Shown in pieces: positions 25,631 through 36,727 of a DNA stretch of 64,000 nucleotides. The DNA is from Epiperipatus broadwayi (lineage: Eukaryota > Onychophora > Udeonychophora > Euonychophora > Peripatidae): positions 7,917,011 to 7,981,010 of the forward strand of contig JAQFVV010006221.1 in the NCBI GenBank assembly GCA_028023455.1, read 5' to 3'. Both the position numbers and the translations under genes were made by a program. Positions within the stretch are counted from its first letter, which is position 1, and every line of letters begins with the position of its first letter. The notes under the pieces are model-generated. The model was given only the letters and a program-made list of their open reading frames with translations. It had not been told where the DNA came from and did not search any database.

Positions 25631-26085
25631 CAAAACTCTCCATACTGTAGCACCACTCAGTGCAAGCTATAATAATCAATGGTGGTCATGTGATGTTTAG
25701 TGGTTGTCAAAATAGAATTGTTAGTATTGTCAGCAATAAGCACAATACCTTAATGATTATATATAAACTGAATTAAAGTAAAAATAATTATCTTTAAGTT
25801 TAATATCATTAAACCACTAAACATCACATGATCACTATTTCTTATGCTAGCACATTACTGTTATTAAAAAAAGGCAAAACTCGCCTTACAGTAGTGACTC
25901 AGTGCCAACCAGAATAACCAAAGCTCCTCACTGACGAAGGCCACAAGCCAGAAACTAGTCTGGGGATATTGAATGAGTAGGCACTAAATAGGGATTTTAT
26001 GCACAAGCCTTCTGGCATCCATTGATTACTCTGGTTTGCACTGAGTGGCACTACTGTATGGAAAGTTTTGCCTGTTTTAATATAT
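25631..26085. mobile_element. Family A composite copy
   Basis: A short minus-oriented remnant (25631-25680) joins a short plus-oriented piece (to about 25710). A minus-oriented arm (25803-25915) then joins directly to a plus-oriented 3' half (25916-26085) that contains an intact ribozyme motif. The right end is GTTTTGCCTGTTTTAA. Confidence 0.7.
25916..25974 (+). ncRNA. Hammerhead ribozyme motif (family A), core intact
   Basis: CTGACGA, GGC-CACAA-GCC, GAAA, ACTAGT, GTC. Stem I TCCTCA/TGGGGA is fully paired with one wobble. The predicted cleavage lies between 25960 and 25961. This is one of the best-preserved copies. Confidence 0.7.
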
Positions 26086-26934
26086 CATAAAAATAAAAAA
26101 GGATTATGGAATATGAGTTAGTTTTCTCATTTTTGCTTCATACTGTGGTGGTCATATATAAAACTTTATCTAGCTATCATTTCTCTACTGTGATCATTCC
26201 AATGGCAGACTTATTTTACTTTGTTTGATTTCATTTATTTCATTTTTGAATACTGAGTTTATCTATTTATGAACCGCTTTCAATAAAAAATAAATCGAAA
26301 TGCTAAAAACCTAATTTAATTAAACTTTTATTTATTTATTTTTAAATATTGCTGAAATACATGATATCTGAAATTCTGTGACATCACAATAAAGAATGAT
26401 CAGTTTTTGAGATAGGATTAAAACAATTTTGCTTTTCAATATATGTTTGCATTAAATAATTGAATAATTGATTGCTCAGAAAAAAGAGTGATATTTGAAT
26501 TCTTAAGTAACAGATTGAGCTCATCAGTTCTAGTCGATTAACACCTTTATTCAACTAGAATCCATTTGGGATAGTTTACTCTTAAGTCAATTACTCTGTC
26601 ACTATGATAAACTGCACTAGGTTATGTTTATATGAAAAGATAATAGTAGTATGGATAAATAAATGTTTAGTAATATACTATTTTTAAAAGACTACATTAT
26701 ATTCTATATTTTATATACAATGATTGAGTTGTATCTCTTCATCTTACACCTAAGTCAAATTCTTTTGTTCAGATCTATTCACATATTTTTCATTTTATTA
26801 AAATTTTCTTTCTTGAACCAGTAAATCTTTATAATATCTCCATCTAATTCTGCAATCTTTTTTTACTTCCTACCATTTTGTATCAGTTATTCGATCTATC
26901 TTTTTTTTTCTAAAAAAAAAAAAACCAGAAGAAA
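26086..26934. other. AT-rich region, nothing recognised
   Basis: No ORF, RNA gene or element termini were identified. Confidence 0.5.
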
Positions 26935-26946
26935 GACTTGCAGATT

Positions 26947-27133
26947 TACCGAGGCTATAACCTCGATAATATGCGTGTAAAATGCGATAGTAGGGACCTC
27001 TACAGGTGTTGCTTGTGGTTAAAACACCTGTAGAGGTCCCTACTATCGCATTTTACATGCATATTATCGAGGTTATAGCCTCAGTAAATATTACTTACGT
27101 AATCAATGTGCGTTTAATAAATTTATAATTACA
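26947..27133. mobile_element. Family C foldback element (short)
   Basis: Near-perfect hairpin. The arm 26947-27010 pairs with about 27024-27088, with a small loop around GCTTGTGGTTAA. The right arm continues with a ~45 nt extension (TACTTACGTAATCAATGTGC and beyond). It is flanked by ACTTGCAGATT at 26936-26946 and 27134-27144. It is the same family as 54781-55248. No ribozyme core was found. Confidence 0.8.
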
Positions 27134-27144
27134 ACTTGCAGATT

Positions 27145-27725
27145 CTGTATTATCAATTTTTATTCTCTTGGTCTTTAGTTAAAAACCAAGAGAGGAAACT
27201 ATATTTTATAGAATTACTATTTATAAACAAATTTCTTTAAAGATATTTTGGTTTATCCTTTTGTGGTTCTTTTCCAATCACAAATATTTCTGAATCATAT
27301 TTATTCTTGTTAACTTTTTGTTTTATATATAACAAAATTCAAGAAAAAGACACCAAACTATTGGATGACCCAATGGAGTTTATCCAAATTTAAAAAAAAA
27401 CAAACAAAACAGATCAGTTAGCTAACTGGGTGTAATTTTTAAGGAAAAAAACTGTAATTGTAAATATGTTAATTTTAATTACATTCTGAATACTTTTCAA
27501 GGGTAAATGATAGAAAAAAAAAAAAAAACCAGATGTAAACTATCTTTACATTAAATAAGAATAAATGGGAGCAGAATTTTTACGATTTTAAAATATGCAT
27601 TTTTGTTTTTTAAACGTAATATTTCCTTTTAATTTGCCGCCATTTTTATTATAAATAATATTTGCAATATTTTGTTATATAAGTAACAATTATACACACA
27701 TATATATTAAAGGTTAACGGTGCAA
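27145..27725. other. AT-rich region, nothing recognised
   Basis: Contains poly-A tracts but no gene or element termini. Confidence 0.5.
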
Positions 27726-27865
27726 TAAACTAGTCTGGGGATATTGGATGAGTAGGCATTAGATAGGGATTTTATGCACAAGCCTTCTGGCATCCATTGA
27801 TTACTCTGGCTTGCATTGAGTGACACTACTGTATAGAGAGGTTTGCCTGTTTTAGTATTTATATA
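27726..27865 (+). mobile_element. Family A copy truncated within the ribozyme
   Basis: Starts at AAACTAGTCTGG, just upstream of the predicted cleavage site, and runs to GTTTGCCTGTTTTA. Only the 3' end of the unit is present. Confidence 0.7.
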
Positions 27866-28014
27866 GTTATGTATTTTATTTTGTTCATTATATCATAGCT
27901 CTGAAAAAGACTGCAGGACACTCAAAATGTAAGACAGTATATGTATATATGTGCAATAAAAGATTTTTGCTAAAAAGGGCTCAAAGTAGGGTCAATTAAT
28001 TGCATTTATATAAT

Positions 28015-28640
28015 GTTTCAAGAGTTATCAGATGGAAGTAAGAAAGTAGGACTAAAGATAAATGCTAAAAAGACTAAAATAGTGTTCAATGGATTTTCTC
28101 AAAAAAAGAAAATAACTGTATATTAGAAGTTAACAATTAAAAATATATTGGTCAGATTATTAACACAAATGGAAACAAAATGAATAAAATTGGAGTGGTC
28201 ATGGTAAAAATAATTTAATATTAAAAGAAAATATGCCACATGTTCGAAAATAAAGATTTCTAATAGATGCATTTTACCAGTTGTTACAAATGGATCTAAG
28301 ATTCGGACACTTAACAGAGCATATAGGGGCTTCAGACCCCTCAACAAAATAAAGAAAAGTATGTGTTGGAAATAGCAAGAAGAAATTAAAAATAAAATAG
28401 GTGAGTCAGAGAACAAAAAGGTAGTACTAGCATCATTGAAAAATTAAAAAACCGAAAGGAGCTGGACAGAACATATTGCTAGAAGAAATGATAATAGATC
28501 GGCAGTTAAAGTTTTAAACTGAATCCCATGAGATTGTAAAAAAAGACTACATATGAAATGTAAGGATGAAATAAGGAAATGTGATGGTGAGTTGTGGAAA
28601 ACTGGATTAAAATTGGGAGAGCTTCATCCTATAGCAATTT
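28015..28640 (+). pseudogene. RTE-like LINE RT remnant (post-YADD to C-terminus)
   Basis: Translated pieces match the conserved 3' part of RTE-type RTs: KKVGLKINAKKTKIVF followed, in another frame, by a KYIGQIINTNGN segment. Near 28260-28300 comes a degraded cysteine/leucine-rich region. Finally there is a WTEHIARRNDN-like segment and a long VKVLNWIPWDCKK segment (28500-28640). Multiple stops and frameshifts make it a pseudogene. The palm N-terminal motifs are absent. It is the same family as 57340-58060. Confidence 0.75.
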
Positions 28641-28644
28641 GATA

Positions 28645-29215
28645 ATGATTGAAAATGATATATATTTTATGACAACATAAAAAATTCCGTATATGTAATT
28701 CAAAACATATACATACTCATTACATCTTTGAAATATTCAGGGGTTTCATTCATTTTTTTTTTTGTAAAAGATAGGTGGAAAATATTGCTGCTGATACAGT
28801 GTGATAAACTCTGACAAGAATATACATAATGTAAAATGTAATACCAATAAGCTAATGCACATGTGCTTTGTAGATGTCACTATATAAATGAATAAGTCAG
28901 ACATCTTTTGCAAGTACTGTAATCAATATACATTTAGATAACTACACAAAATTATGCATCATATATGTATGCATATATTGTGAAAAATTTTAATATTAAA
29001 AAAGCTGCTGTAAATATAGACATTCAGGTTTTTGAAATTGTCCATGAAATGCATACGCAATGAGAAAAGATGATCTGAGATTCAATGCAGGTTGATGGTT
29101 ATGTTATTATAAGAGTCGAGATAAGAGATGCATTGTTGAAAATAAGAAACAACAACCTGAAAATATATACCACATGATTGCTATTTCCTATGATTACAAG
29201 TTGTAAATACAATAG
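28645..29215. other. AT-rich region, nothing recognised
   Basis: No coding or structured features seen. Confidence 0.5.
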
Positions 29216-29219
29216 CAAA

Positions 29220-29705
29220 CTCTCTAAAGTAGTGCCACCCAGTGCAAACCTTAATAATTAAAGGATACAATAAGGTTTATGCATAAAATCCCTAATTAGT
29301 GCCTACCTGTCCAATAGTGAGGATTTTTGGATATGAGAACACTGCAGCTAGATCTTAGAATTTAATGCAACCCGCTAGCAACCACCTTTTACCTATTTAG
29401 TTAACTTTAATGTTATGATCCCAAGATTAAAATACAATAATGTTTCAATTCAAGCTCTTTTGCTTGTACAGTTATATGAGTATCCATACATTTTGATGTC
29501 ATTGTTCTGTTGGCAGGATTGATATAAAACCACTAAAACATAACACAATCATCATTTTCTATGTTAACACAAGCTGTTAATACAGTAGAAAATTCTCTGT
29601 ACATCAGTGCACCCTATTATGTTTTTATTTTGGGTTTCATAGCTTTATTCTTTGTTCAACATTTAGCATGCTTTTAAGTCATAGCCCAAAGGAGAGTGAT
29701 TTATT
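29220..29705 (-). mobile_element. Family A remnants, degenerate
   Basis: 29220-29400 and 29521-29625 match the minus-strand family A unit but are strongly diverged. The ribozyme section at about 29310-29335 is deleted. The remainder up to 29705 is unassigned. Confidence 0.6.
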
Positions 29706-29751
29706 CCCTTTGTTTAACCCACCTGATCACACACATGTTGAAAAGATAAAT

Positions 29752-29816
29752 AATCACCAATATACGTATTTCATGCTAAACCAGCAATCATCAGTTGGTC
29801 TAGATTATCATCTCCC
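29752..29816 (-). ncRNA. Hammerhead ribozyme motif (family B), palindromic stem III
   Basis: The best family B copy. Both stem I helices are perfect (ACCAA/TTGGT and AATC/GATT). The core CTGATGA and GAAA are intact, and stem II TGCT/AGCA surrounds loop GGTTT. Stem III is the self-complementary ATACGTAT, followed by cleavage base A. Predicted cut between 29760 and 29761. Confidence 0.75.
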
Positions 29817-30255
29817 ACATATATATATATAATCAGTACTCAGCTTTATATTAAGATAACCAATCTTTATACTTTAATGGACAGGCTTCATAGTATTCCA
29901 ACTCACCACTCTTCAGCCTTTCATTTTATTGAAAATCTGATGATGGAACGTTCAAAGCCCTTGTTAGTGCCAAGGTTGTCATCCTACCCATGCTGACATA
30001 TTAGTCATTCTGACCCCTCATATATACGAGAATAATCCATTTATACATACATATGCAAATGACTAATATGCCAACATGGGTAGGATGACAACCTTGGCAC
30101 TAACAAAGGCTTTGAATGTTCCATCATCAGATTTTCAATGAAATGGAAGGCTGAAGAGTGGTGAGTTGGAATAGTTTGAAGCCTGTCCATTAAAGTATAA
30201 AGATTTTCTATCTTAATATAAAGATGAGTACTGATTATATATGTGTGAGGATAGT

Positions 30256-30310
30256 AATCTAGACCAACTGATGATTGCTGGTTTAGCATGAAATACATAT
30301 ATTGGTGATT
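30256..30310 (+). ncRNA. Hammerhead ribozyme motif (family B), core intact
   Basis: Same structure as the opposite arm, but stem III reads ATACATAT, a CpG-decay derivative of ATACGTAT. Predicted cut between 30301 and 30302. Confidence 0.7.
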
Positions 30311-30463
30311 ATTTATCTTTTCAACATGTGTGTGATCAGGTGGGTCAGCAATATGAGATGGCACTGAGAGTGATGGGTCATGTAAAAGTCTGAGTTTGAA
30401 CCCCACATATATTACATATATAAATGCAGGTTTAAGCCTGTACAATGTATCCCTTTGTTTAAC

Positions 30464-30985
30464 TAAATAGATTAAAAAATGGCTGCTGGAGGGTTCATTA
30501 GATTCTAAGATCTAAATACAGTGCTCTCAGATCCAAGACTTCTTATTATTGAATCAATAGACACTAGATAGGGATTTTATGCATAAACCTTCTTGCAGCC
30601 ATTGATTATTAAGGTTTGAACTGGGTGACTCTCCAGTAGAGAGTTTGATAATTTATTAACAACTTGTGCAAGCATATGAAATAGTGATCATGTGATATAT
30701 ATTTTCAATTTTTTTTGTTTTTCAGCAGTGCGTCCATCATCTCAACTTTTATAATAACATAACCATCCACCAGTATATGGAAAGTTGCATTACATCATAA
30801 GGTCTAAATGAAGTGCTCTCAGAATCAAGGCTCCTCACTGATGAAAGCCACAAGTTAGAAACTATTTATGGGAATACTGGATAAGTGAGCACTAGATAGG
30901 AATTTTTTGCACAAACCTTTTCCTATTCATTGATTACTAAGGACTGGCCTGGGTAGCACTATTGTATGGAGAGTTTGCTATAGTA
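30464..30985 (+). mobile_element. Family A remnants (two partial copies)
   Basis: 30464-30660 lacks the ribozyme through an internal deletion. 30775-30985 keeps most of it, at 30833-30892, with CTGATGA and GAAAC intact. Its cleavage triplet GTC is lost (TATTTA in place of TAGTC). Confidence 0.65.
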
Positions 30986-31249
30986 AATTATATTTTGTTT
31001 TATATGTTTGGTCTATAAAATCAATGTTTAAAACAATTTAATATTTAAATTATAATAGTTTTATGTTGCTTTGGTTTCAATTAATGATGATAAATAAATA
31101 AATAAATAAATGTTCAGGTATTTATACAAAAAGGTAACTATATGTTTTATCTAAACACTTTTATTCATGCTTAGCATGCTTTTGATATATATTACATAAC
31201 ATAATCATAGCTCATTCATTTCATTAATGATCATAGTCAGTAAGTATAC

Positions 31250-32930
31250 TTGATATCTTTATTCATCACTTTAATTCAATCAAATTTGTTGTTTTATTAT
31301 TCAAAAATATTTAAATGTCTTTATAGTACTCACTTTTTCAATAGAAGGAAACTAGTTTCTTTTTTGTTTATGGCAAATCGATTCTTTAGCTATCATCCAA
31401 GCCTCTTTAATCTTTCATTTTTTGTCTTCCTTTCAGTACATAAATTTATGGCTTTGCTGTTGTTCATGGTCTATAAATATAGAGAAATATGCAGAGCTTT
31501 TCATGGCTCTGTTATACAAATATTTATTCTGGACCAGTCTTGTTGATAGATTGGTTCTCAATTTCCCATAATATGCAACTTTACAATTGATTTGCTCACA
31601 TTTAATTTTATAAGCAATATGGTAGTTTGATTCCATGAGCAGTTTATCTTTCAAATTACTGAGTAGATTGTTCAATGAAGGAAGAAAAATGAAAACTTAC
31701 ATTGTATTTTTCAGAACTTATTCTCTTTACTTTTTCAGATAAGTTTGGGATATATGGAAGGCTTACTCATTTTTTATCCTCCTTAGTTTGAGGCTGTACA
31801 GGGTTATTTAGATTTTTTTATTAAAACTGTCAAGTTGTTTCTATTATATCCCAAATTTTGTAGATCTCTTATGTATTCATCAGTATTGTTTTTGATGTTT
31901 GTTTTGAGTTTCATAATTTTAAATTCCTATACAAATCCTTTGAGACCAGTGTATTTGTGAGACATAAGTGTTAGTGATTTAGGATGAATTGCTCCTCTTA
32001 TATTTGAATGTTTTAATACCATTTTATAGTTTAAGGTGTTCATTGTTTTCATCTTTTTCGAGAGTCCAGCTTAAGGAGGACAACTGTTCTAATTCTTGAT
32101 GAATTTTTGTAATTTGTGTTTTGGTTGCACAGATTAAGGTGTTGTCCATTTATCTCACATATAATATATTAGAAGTCAGATCCAGGAATTTTGAAATAAC
32201 CATATTTTCAATCTTTGATAGATACAAACTACATATAATGTTGCTGAATGGAAACCACATTAGTCATCCATTATCCATTCTAGAATGTTTCTCATTTATT
32301 GGAAATTATTTCTTCGTTAATCCATTTCAATACAGCCATTATAGTCTTTTTTATGTGTGTTATAATTAATATTTTGCAACAGTTTGCAAATGATTTCTAT
32401 GGATCTTTATTGAGAGACTGAGCCATAAAATTCTTTCTCATCTAATGATGGCATTTTGTTGTTAATATCTATTTTCAATTCAATTTTAAGGTGTGTCTTC
32501 CAAAGTTGAAATCTTCAGATAACCAGATGGCAATAATTTTAGCCACTTTATAAAAGTAAGTCCAAAGTTTATTATGAGTCATAGCAGACAGTTATCTTTG
32601 TGTGATTTTATGTTAGTAAATATTATTGGAACTATTGTGGCTGATGAATACATTTAGAAATAATTGTTCTTTGTAAGCACTTTCCTATAGTATTTTCTAA
32701 GTATTGAAGAAATAAATTTGTCTTTTTTTATATTTTAGGTAGTATGACCCAATTTCTTTTTAATTTAGCACTATAGTCTGTTTTGTTCATTAGAATGAGA
32801 TGATTTTCTTTGCCTTCTTTAATATATATTAATTCTTTGTCCTTTATATATTTGCGAATGTTATTTATATTTTGAGACCAAAAGTTCCAAGAATATTTGC
32901 TAGCATAAATGTTACACAAAGATAACTGTA
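31250..32930 (-). pseudogene. Penelope-like RT/GIY-YIG remnant (left copy)
   Basis: On the minus strand, 32728-32919 is an N-terminal open piece. The RT core follows in broken frames near 32100-32540, with a KIDINNK-like segment and a DLTSN-like segment. 31433-31675 contains IAYKIKC, then YYGKL and LSTRLVQNKYLYNR, which is the PLE version of the GIY-YIG endonuclease (KIKC, YYG, L-R-HK-Y). It has many stops. It is a mirror copy of the plus-strand element at 32990-34290 and dead as it stands. Confidence 0.75.
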
Positions 32931-32989
32931 AATTATGAATCTTAATAGGGTTTGGAGGATCTTACTTTTATAAAGTGATTAAAATTATT

Positions 32990-34290
32990 GCCACCTGGTT
33001 ATCCGAACATTTGGGTTTCAGAAAACACACCATAATATAAAAGAATTGAAAATAGATATTAACAATAAAATAGTAGCAATAGATGTGAAAGAACCCTATG
33101 GCTCAATCCTTTACTCAAGAACGATAGAAACCATTTGTGAAGTGTTGCAAAATATTAATTATAATACACACATAAAAAAGACTATAAGGGATGTATTGAA
33201 ATGGATTAACAAAGATATAAGTGATGCAAAAGATGCAACCCATTATAGAATAGAAAATGGATGGCAATGAGGTTTCCATTCAGTGGCATTATATGTAGTT
33301 TGTATCTACCAAAGATTAAAAATATGGTCATTTTAAAATTCCTGGATCTGACTTCTAATATATTATATGTTAGATATGTGAATGACACCTTAATCTGTGC
33401 AACTGAAACACAAATTACAAAAATTTATCACGAATTGGAACAGATGTCCTCCTTAATCTGGATTATCAAAAAAAGAGATGAAAACCAGGGTATTAAATTT
33501 TTAGATCTGTATGTTCAGAGGTAAGAGGACACCTTAAACTATAAAATGGTATTAAAACCATTAAACATAAGATGAGTGTTTCATCCTAAGTCACAAACAC
33601 CTATGGCTTACAAATATGTTGGTCTCAAACAATATCTATATAGGAATTTAAAATTATGCAAACAATAAAAACAACACTAATGTAATCATAAAAGATTTAC
33701 TAAATTTGGGACAGTTTCTATAAAAAAAACTAAATAAATCTATACAGGCTCAAACTAAGAAGGATAAAAAAAAATGGATAAGCCTTCCATATATCCTGAA
33801 GTATCTTAGAAACTAAAAAGAATATGTTTTGAAAAATACAAGTTTCCATTCTTTTCCTTCATTGAACAATTTATTCAATTATTAGTCAAAAGATAAGCTG
33901 ACCATGGAGTCAATCCACCAGATTAACTATATAATTAAATGTAAGCAAATCAATTATAAATCTGCATATTATGGGGATTTGAAATCCAGTTTATCAACAA
34001 AACTGGCCCAGCATAAATATTTGTATAATAGATCCATGAAAAACCCATATATTCCTCTATATTTATCAATCATGAGCAACAAAAGGCCATAAATTTGATG
34101 TGATGAAAGCTGAAACTGTATGTACTGAAAGGAAAGACAGAAAACAAGATTACAGAAGATTGGTGAGATAGCTAAAGATAGATTTCCTATAAACAAAAAA
34201 AAAACTAGTATCCCCATAGTGAAAAAGTGGGCACTATGAAGAAATTTAAATATTACTGAATAATAAAACAACAAATTTAAATAGATTTAA
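32990..34290 (+). pseudogene. Penelope-like RT/GIY-YIG remnant (right copy)
   Basis: 33046-33270 holds KIDINNKIVAIDVKEPYGS, equivalent to the PLE RT block normally reading DVK-LYTSIP. After a frameshift, 33261-33524 has FSGIICSLYLPK (normally SPLSGILA-LYL) and RYVNDTLI, where YVDD has become YVND. 33904-34092 is the endonuclease-like part: YIIKC, YYGDL, LSTKLAQHKYLYNR. PLEs encode one RT plus GIY-YIG protein that primes on target DNA. This copy is interrupted by stops and frameshifts. Confidence 0.8.
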
Positions 34291-34499
34291 ATAATGAATA
34301 AAACTATCAAGTATACTTATCTATGAACACTAATGAAAAAAATGAGCTACGATTATAATAAGTAATATATTGAAAGCATACTTATTTAGATAAAATATAT
34401 GGTTATCTTTTCTGTATAAATGCCTGCACATTTATATTACTAATAAAGAGATATAAGTTCTTGGAATCGATGATGATATAAATGAAATTCTCTTTAAAC

Positions 34500-35338
34500 A
34501 TAGTGAGACATGTATGTTCAGATGTTATATGAAATCTTTGCTACTCATATTAACCTCCAAAACATTTATCATAGTAAACTCGTCTACTTCTTTCCTACTA
34601 TTGTCCTCACTGCATCATTCTTCTTGCACTTATATAACCATTTTTATTTTCCCTTCTCATTTTAACAAAAGCTATTATATTAGTTTCAATAATACATTAT
34701 TGTATCCACTATTCTTATCATAAAGACCCAAAACAAAAAATATCTAGCTCTTTCACTCTCTAGATCTTCATGTTTTTGACTTTTTATATGTTGGTCTCTT
34801 TTAATATTCTACAGTTTAATAATAAATGTTTAATACTCTCTATCCCTTTCCTTACAATACTTACTAGAATTAAATTGATCTACTTTTGCTCCCACTTTTG
34901 ATATCCAAAGATCTTTTCCTTGCATCAAACAATAATAGTTTTAAAATGTACAATTTTAACTAATTTTTATTCATATTCCATAACTCTAATTTCTTTTACT
35001 AATATAGTCTCCATTCACAACTGATATAATTATATATCTATAATAAATTCTTTAGATATTTATCTCATTTTTTGTACAAATGTACAGAAATATTTTTTTT
35101 ATCTTGTATAGTGTGAAACTAGTTACTAATCTTCTTTTATTTATATATTATAGCCATTCAAACATGTTTAATTTACTTTAAATTTATCTTTTTAATAAAG
35201 AAGTTCAATCCATTTTCTTTTCAATAACTTCATTTTCTGCCCACAATTTATTACTTATGTACATAATTTAGAATTTGATCTAAAAATATTTCTCTTTTAG
35301 TTAATATAAATTACCTCATTTTCAAATATTAAAACACA
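34500..35338 (-). pseudogene. Decayed LINE C-terminal fragment
   Basis: The minus strand holds GIESIKHLLLNCRILKE near 34810-34860, matching the GIENIRHLLIEC tail of the element at 21431-22284. An upstream FCTFVQKMR-like segment also matches. Many stops are present. Possibly related sequence continues at 35866-36140 beyond the family D insertion. Confidence 0.55.
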
Positions 35339-35351
35339 TATCATATGTAAA

Positions 35352-35852
35352 TAGTCAAAATAAAAGTCATAGATCAATTCATAGATCACATGATCCTATC
35401 TCTTAAGCTTGTAAGTTATAAACAGTGAGGATTGCCAATTCCTCTACAAGCTTTATGATAAATGCTTAGCCAGAACCAGCACTTAAAATATCTGTCAGAA
35501 CCCCCTCCCCCCCCCAAACCCCTGACCATGGTTTTGTGCTTTGGCATTCCTCAGGGAGGTGTCAGGGTAGGTTCAGACACTAGATCTAAAAATACTAACC
35601 CAAAGCTAAGCACTTAGCTAAAAGTTATCTATTGAGTGGAAAATCTGAAATTTTCAGACATCTACATGTCTTCAAACCCAGCTATCCAACTCTAATAGCT
35701 ATATGGGGTTGATAGATCTTCAGCCATACCATATATTAGTAGTCATAGCAATATAAAATTGCATAAGACTTTTGGCAGAGACTATAAATAGTCAAAATAA
35801 AAGTCATAGATCAAGTCATAGATCACATGACCCTATCTAAAAATAATGTACT
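35352..35852 (-). mobile_element. Family D hammerhead element, 1.15-unit tandem
   Basis: A 501 bp insertion between TATCATATGTAAA (35339-35351) and TATCATATGTACA (35853-35865), 13 bp with one mismatch. Both ends carry the same ~50 bp sequence (AGTCAAAATAAAAGTCATAG and following), about 436 bp apart, so it is a unit plus a partial second unit, head to tail. A hammerhead motif lies on the minus strand. A C-run occurs at 35501-35515. No protein is encoded. Confidence 0.75.
35518..35560 (-). ncRNA. Hammerhead ribozyme motif (family D), one core base decayed
   Basis: On the minus strand: stem I ACCTCC, CTGAGGA, stem II TGC-CAAA-GCA, then AAAA where GAAA is expected. A G-to-A change in a CACG context explains this as CpG decay. 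Next is the palindrome ACCATGGT with cleavage C, then AGGGGT pairing with ACCTCC except at the first pair. Confidence 0.5.
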
Positions 35853-35865
35853 TATCATATGTACA

Positions 35866-36718
35866 TTATTTTTGTTATGCAAAATCATATCACATTTTTA
35901 AACAATTAATTTTTTTGTCTAAACTTCTAATTGTCCATATCATGCATTTTCACATTTAACAGAGTATCTAAATACAGTTTACATTATTTACCTGCTTTTC
36001 AAGACAAATATTTCCCAATTTCCATTCTTCAAGTTTACTTTTTCCATTAGCTATTAATATATTTAATTCTTTTTTACTGAATTATAATTCATATCTCTTC
36101 AATTAAATTTTTATACCTTTTATATTATCTACAAAATATTGTAACAGAATATTGTATGTATCTTATTAAAATTGGGGGTAAAAAATGTTTATATAATATG
36201 TATAACTCAGGTAGCATGATCTTTACTGATCTCCTGATTTTGTGGTTTAATTAAAATGATAAATATTATCATCATAAATCATCATTCAAAATTATCTAAC
36301 ATATTGGTAGCTAAAATACTATGTATAATATTTTGAGACAAGAAGAGATCAAAAGTAATTACATGTAATTACTAAATTTGTAGTTTAACTTACATGATTA
36401 TTTTAAATGTAAATTTAGAACACACTTCTATAACATTATCCGTACCCATATTTATAATATTAATAATAACCTAGATCATAATAGACTCATGTATTTATAA
36501 GATGCCAATGAGCCTATATGTTGATGAGTATTTTATTTGATAGATAGATAATTCTATAACTAAATAATCGATTAGCTGATGAATAGATAGATAGCTTGGA
36601 ATATGTGAATTAATATCTCATAAATAATGTAATCTGTAGAATAGGTAAATCAAATAATGCCTTGATTAATAATAACATATAAGTTTATTAAGAGAATAAT
36701 ATGAATTAAGTTCAATAA
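35866..36718. other. AT-rich region, possibly LINE-derived at its start
   Basis: 35940-36140 has T-rich minus-coding texture like the LINE fragment upstream. The rest shows nothing recognisable apart from a short GATA-type simple repeat near 36538-36590. Confidence 0.4.
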
Positions 36719-36727
36719 TTATAAATA

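Larger units (their letters stand above)
29719..30450. mobile_element. Family B divergent dimer with 13-bp duplication
   Basis: A 732 bp insertion between two copies of CCCTTTGTTTAAC (29706-29718, 30451-30463). The minus-oriented arm (29719 to about 30050) and the plus-oriented arm (about 30056-30450) are near-identical inverted copies, each with a hammerhead. The left outer end stops soon after GATCAGGTGG, whereas the right end continues ~120 nt further to TACAATGTAT. It is nested inside an older family A copy (flanks 29521-29625 and 30464-30660). A 134-codon minus ORF (30041-30445) runs through the arm but looks like chance. Confidence 0.85.
31090..34435. mobile_element. Penelope-like element inverted pair
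   Basis: About 3.3 kb arranged as two divergent PLE copies. The minus copy is on the left (31090 to about 32930) and the plus copy on the right (about 32990-34435). The outer ends match as inverted sequence: CCTGAACATTTAT from the left arm and CCTGCACATTTAT near 34421. Both arms encode RT plus a GIY-YIG-like C-terminus, so the N-terminal sides meet in the middle. This is the same topology as the ribozyme families. A target duplication was not identified, in part because the left flank is an AAAT array. Confidence 0.75.

Noticed and set aside
30041-30445. 134-codon minus ORF as a protein gene
   Set aside because: It lies wholly in the family B arm. The equivalent ORF is not maintained in the other copies, and the conserved element there is the ribozyme on the opposite strand.
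31081-31111. AAAT array as functional site
   Set aside because: Simple microsatellite (AATAAATAAATA...) at the edge of the Penelope pair, with no evidence of function.
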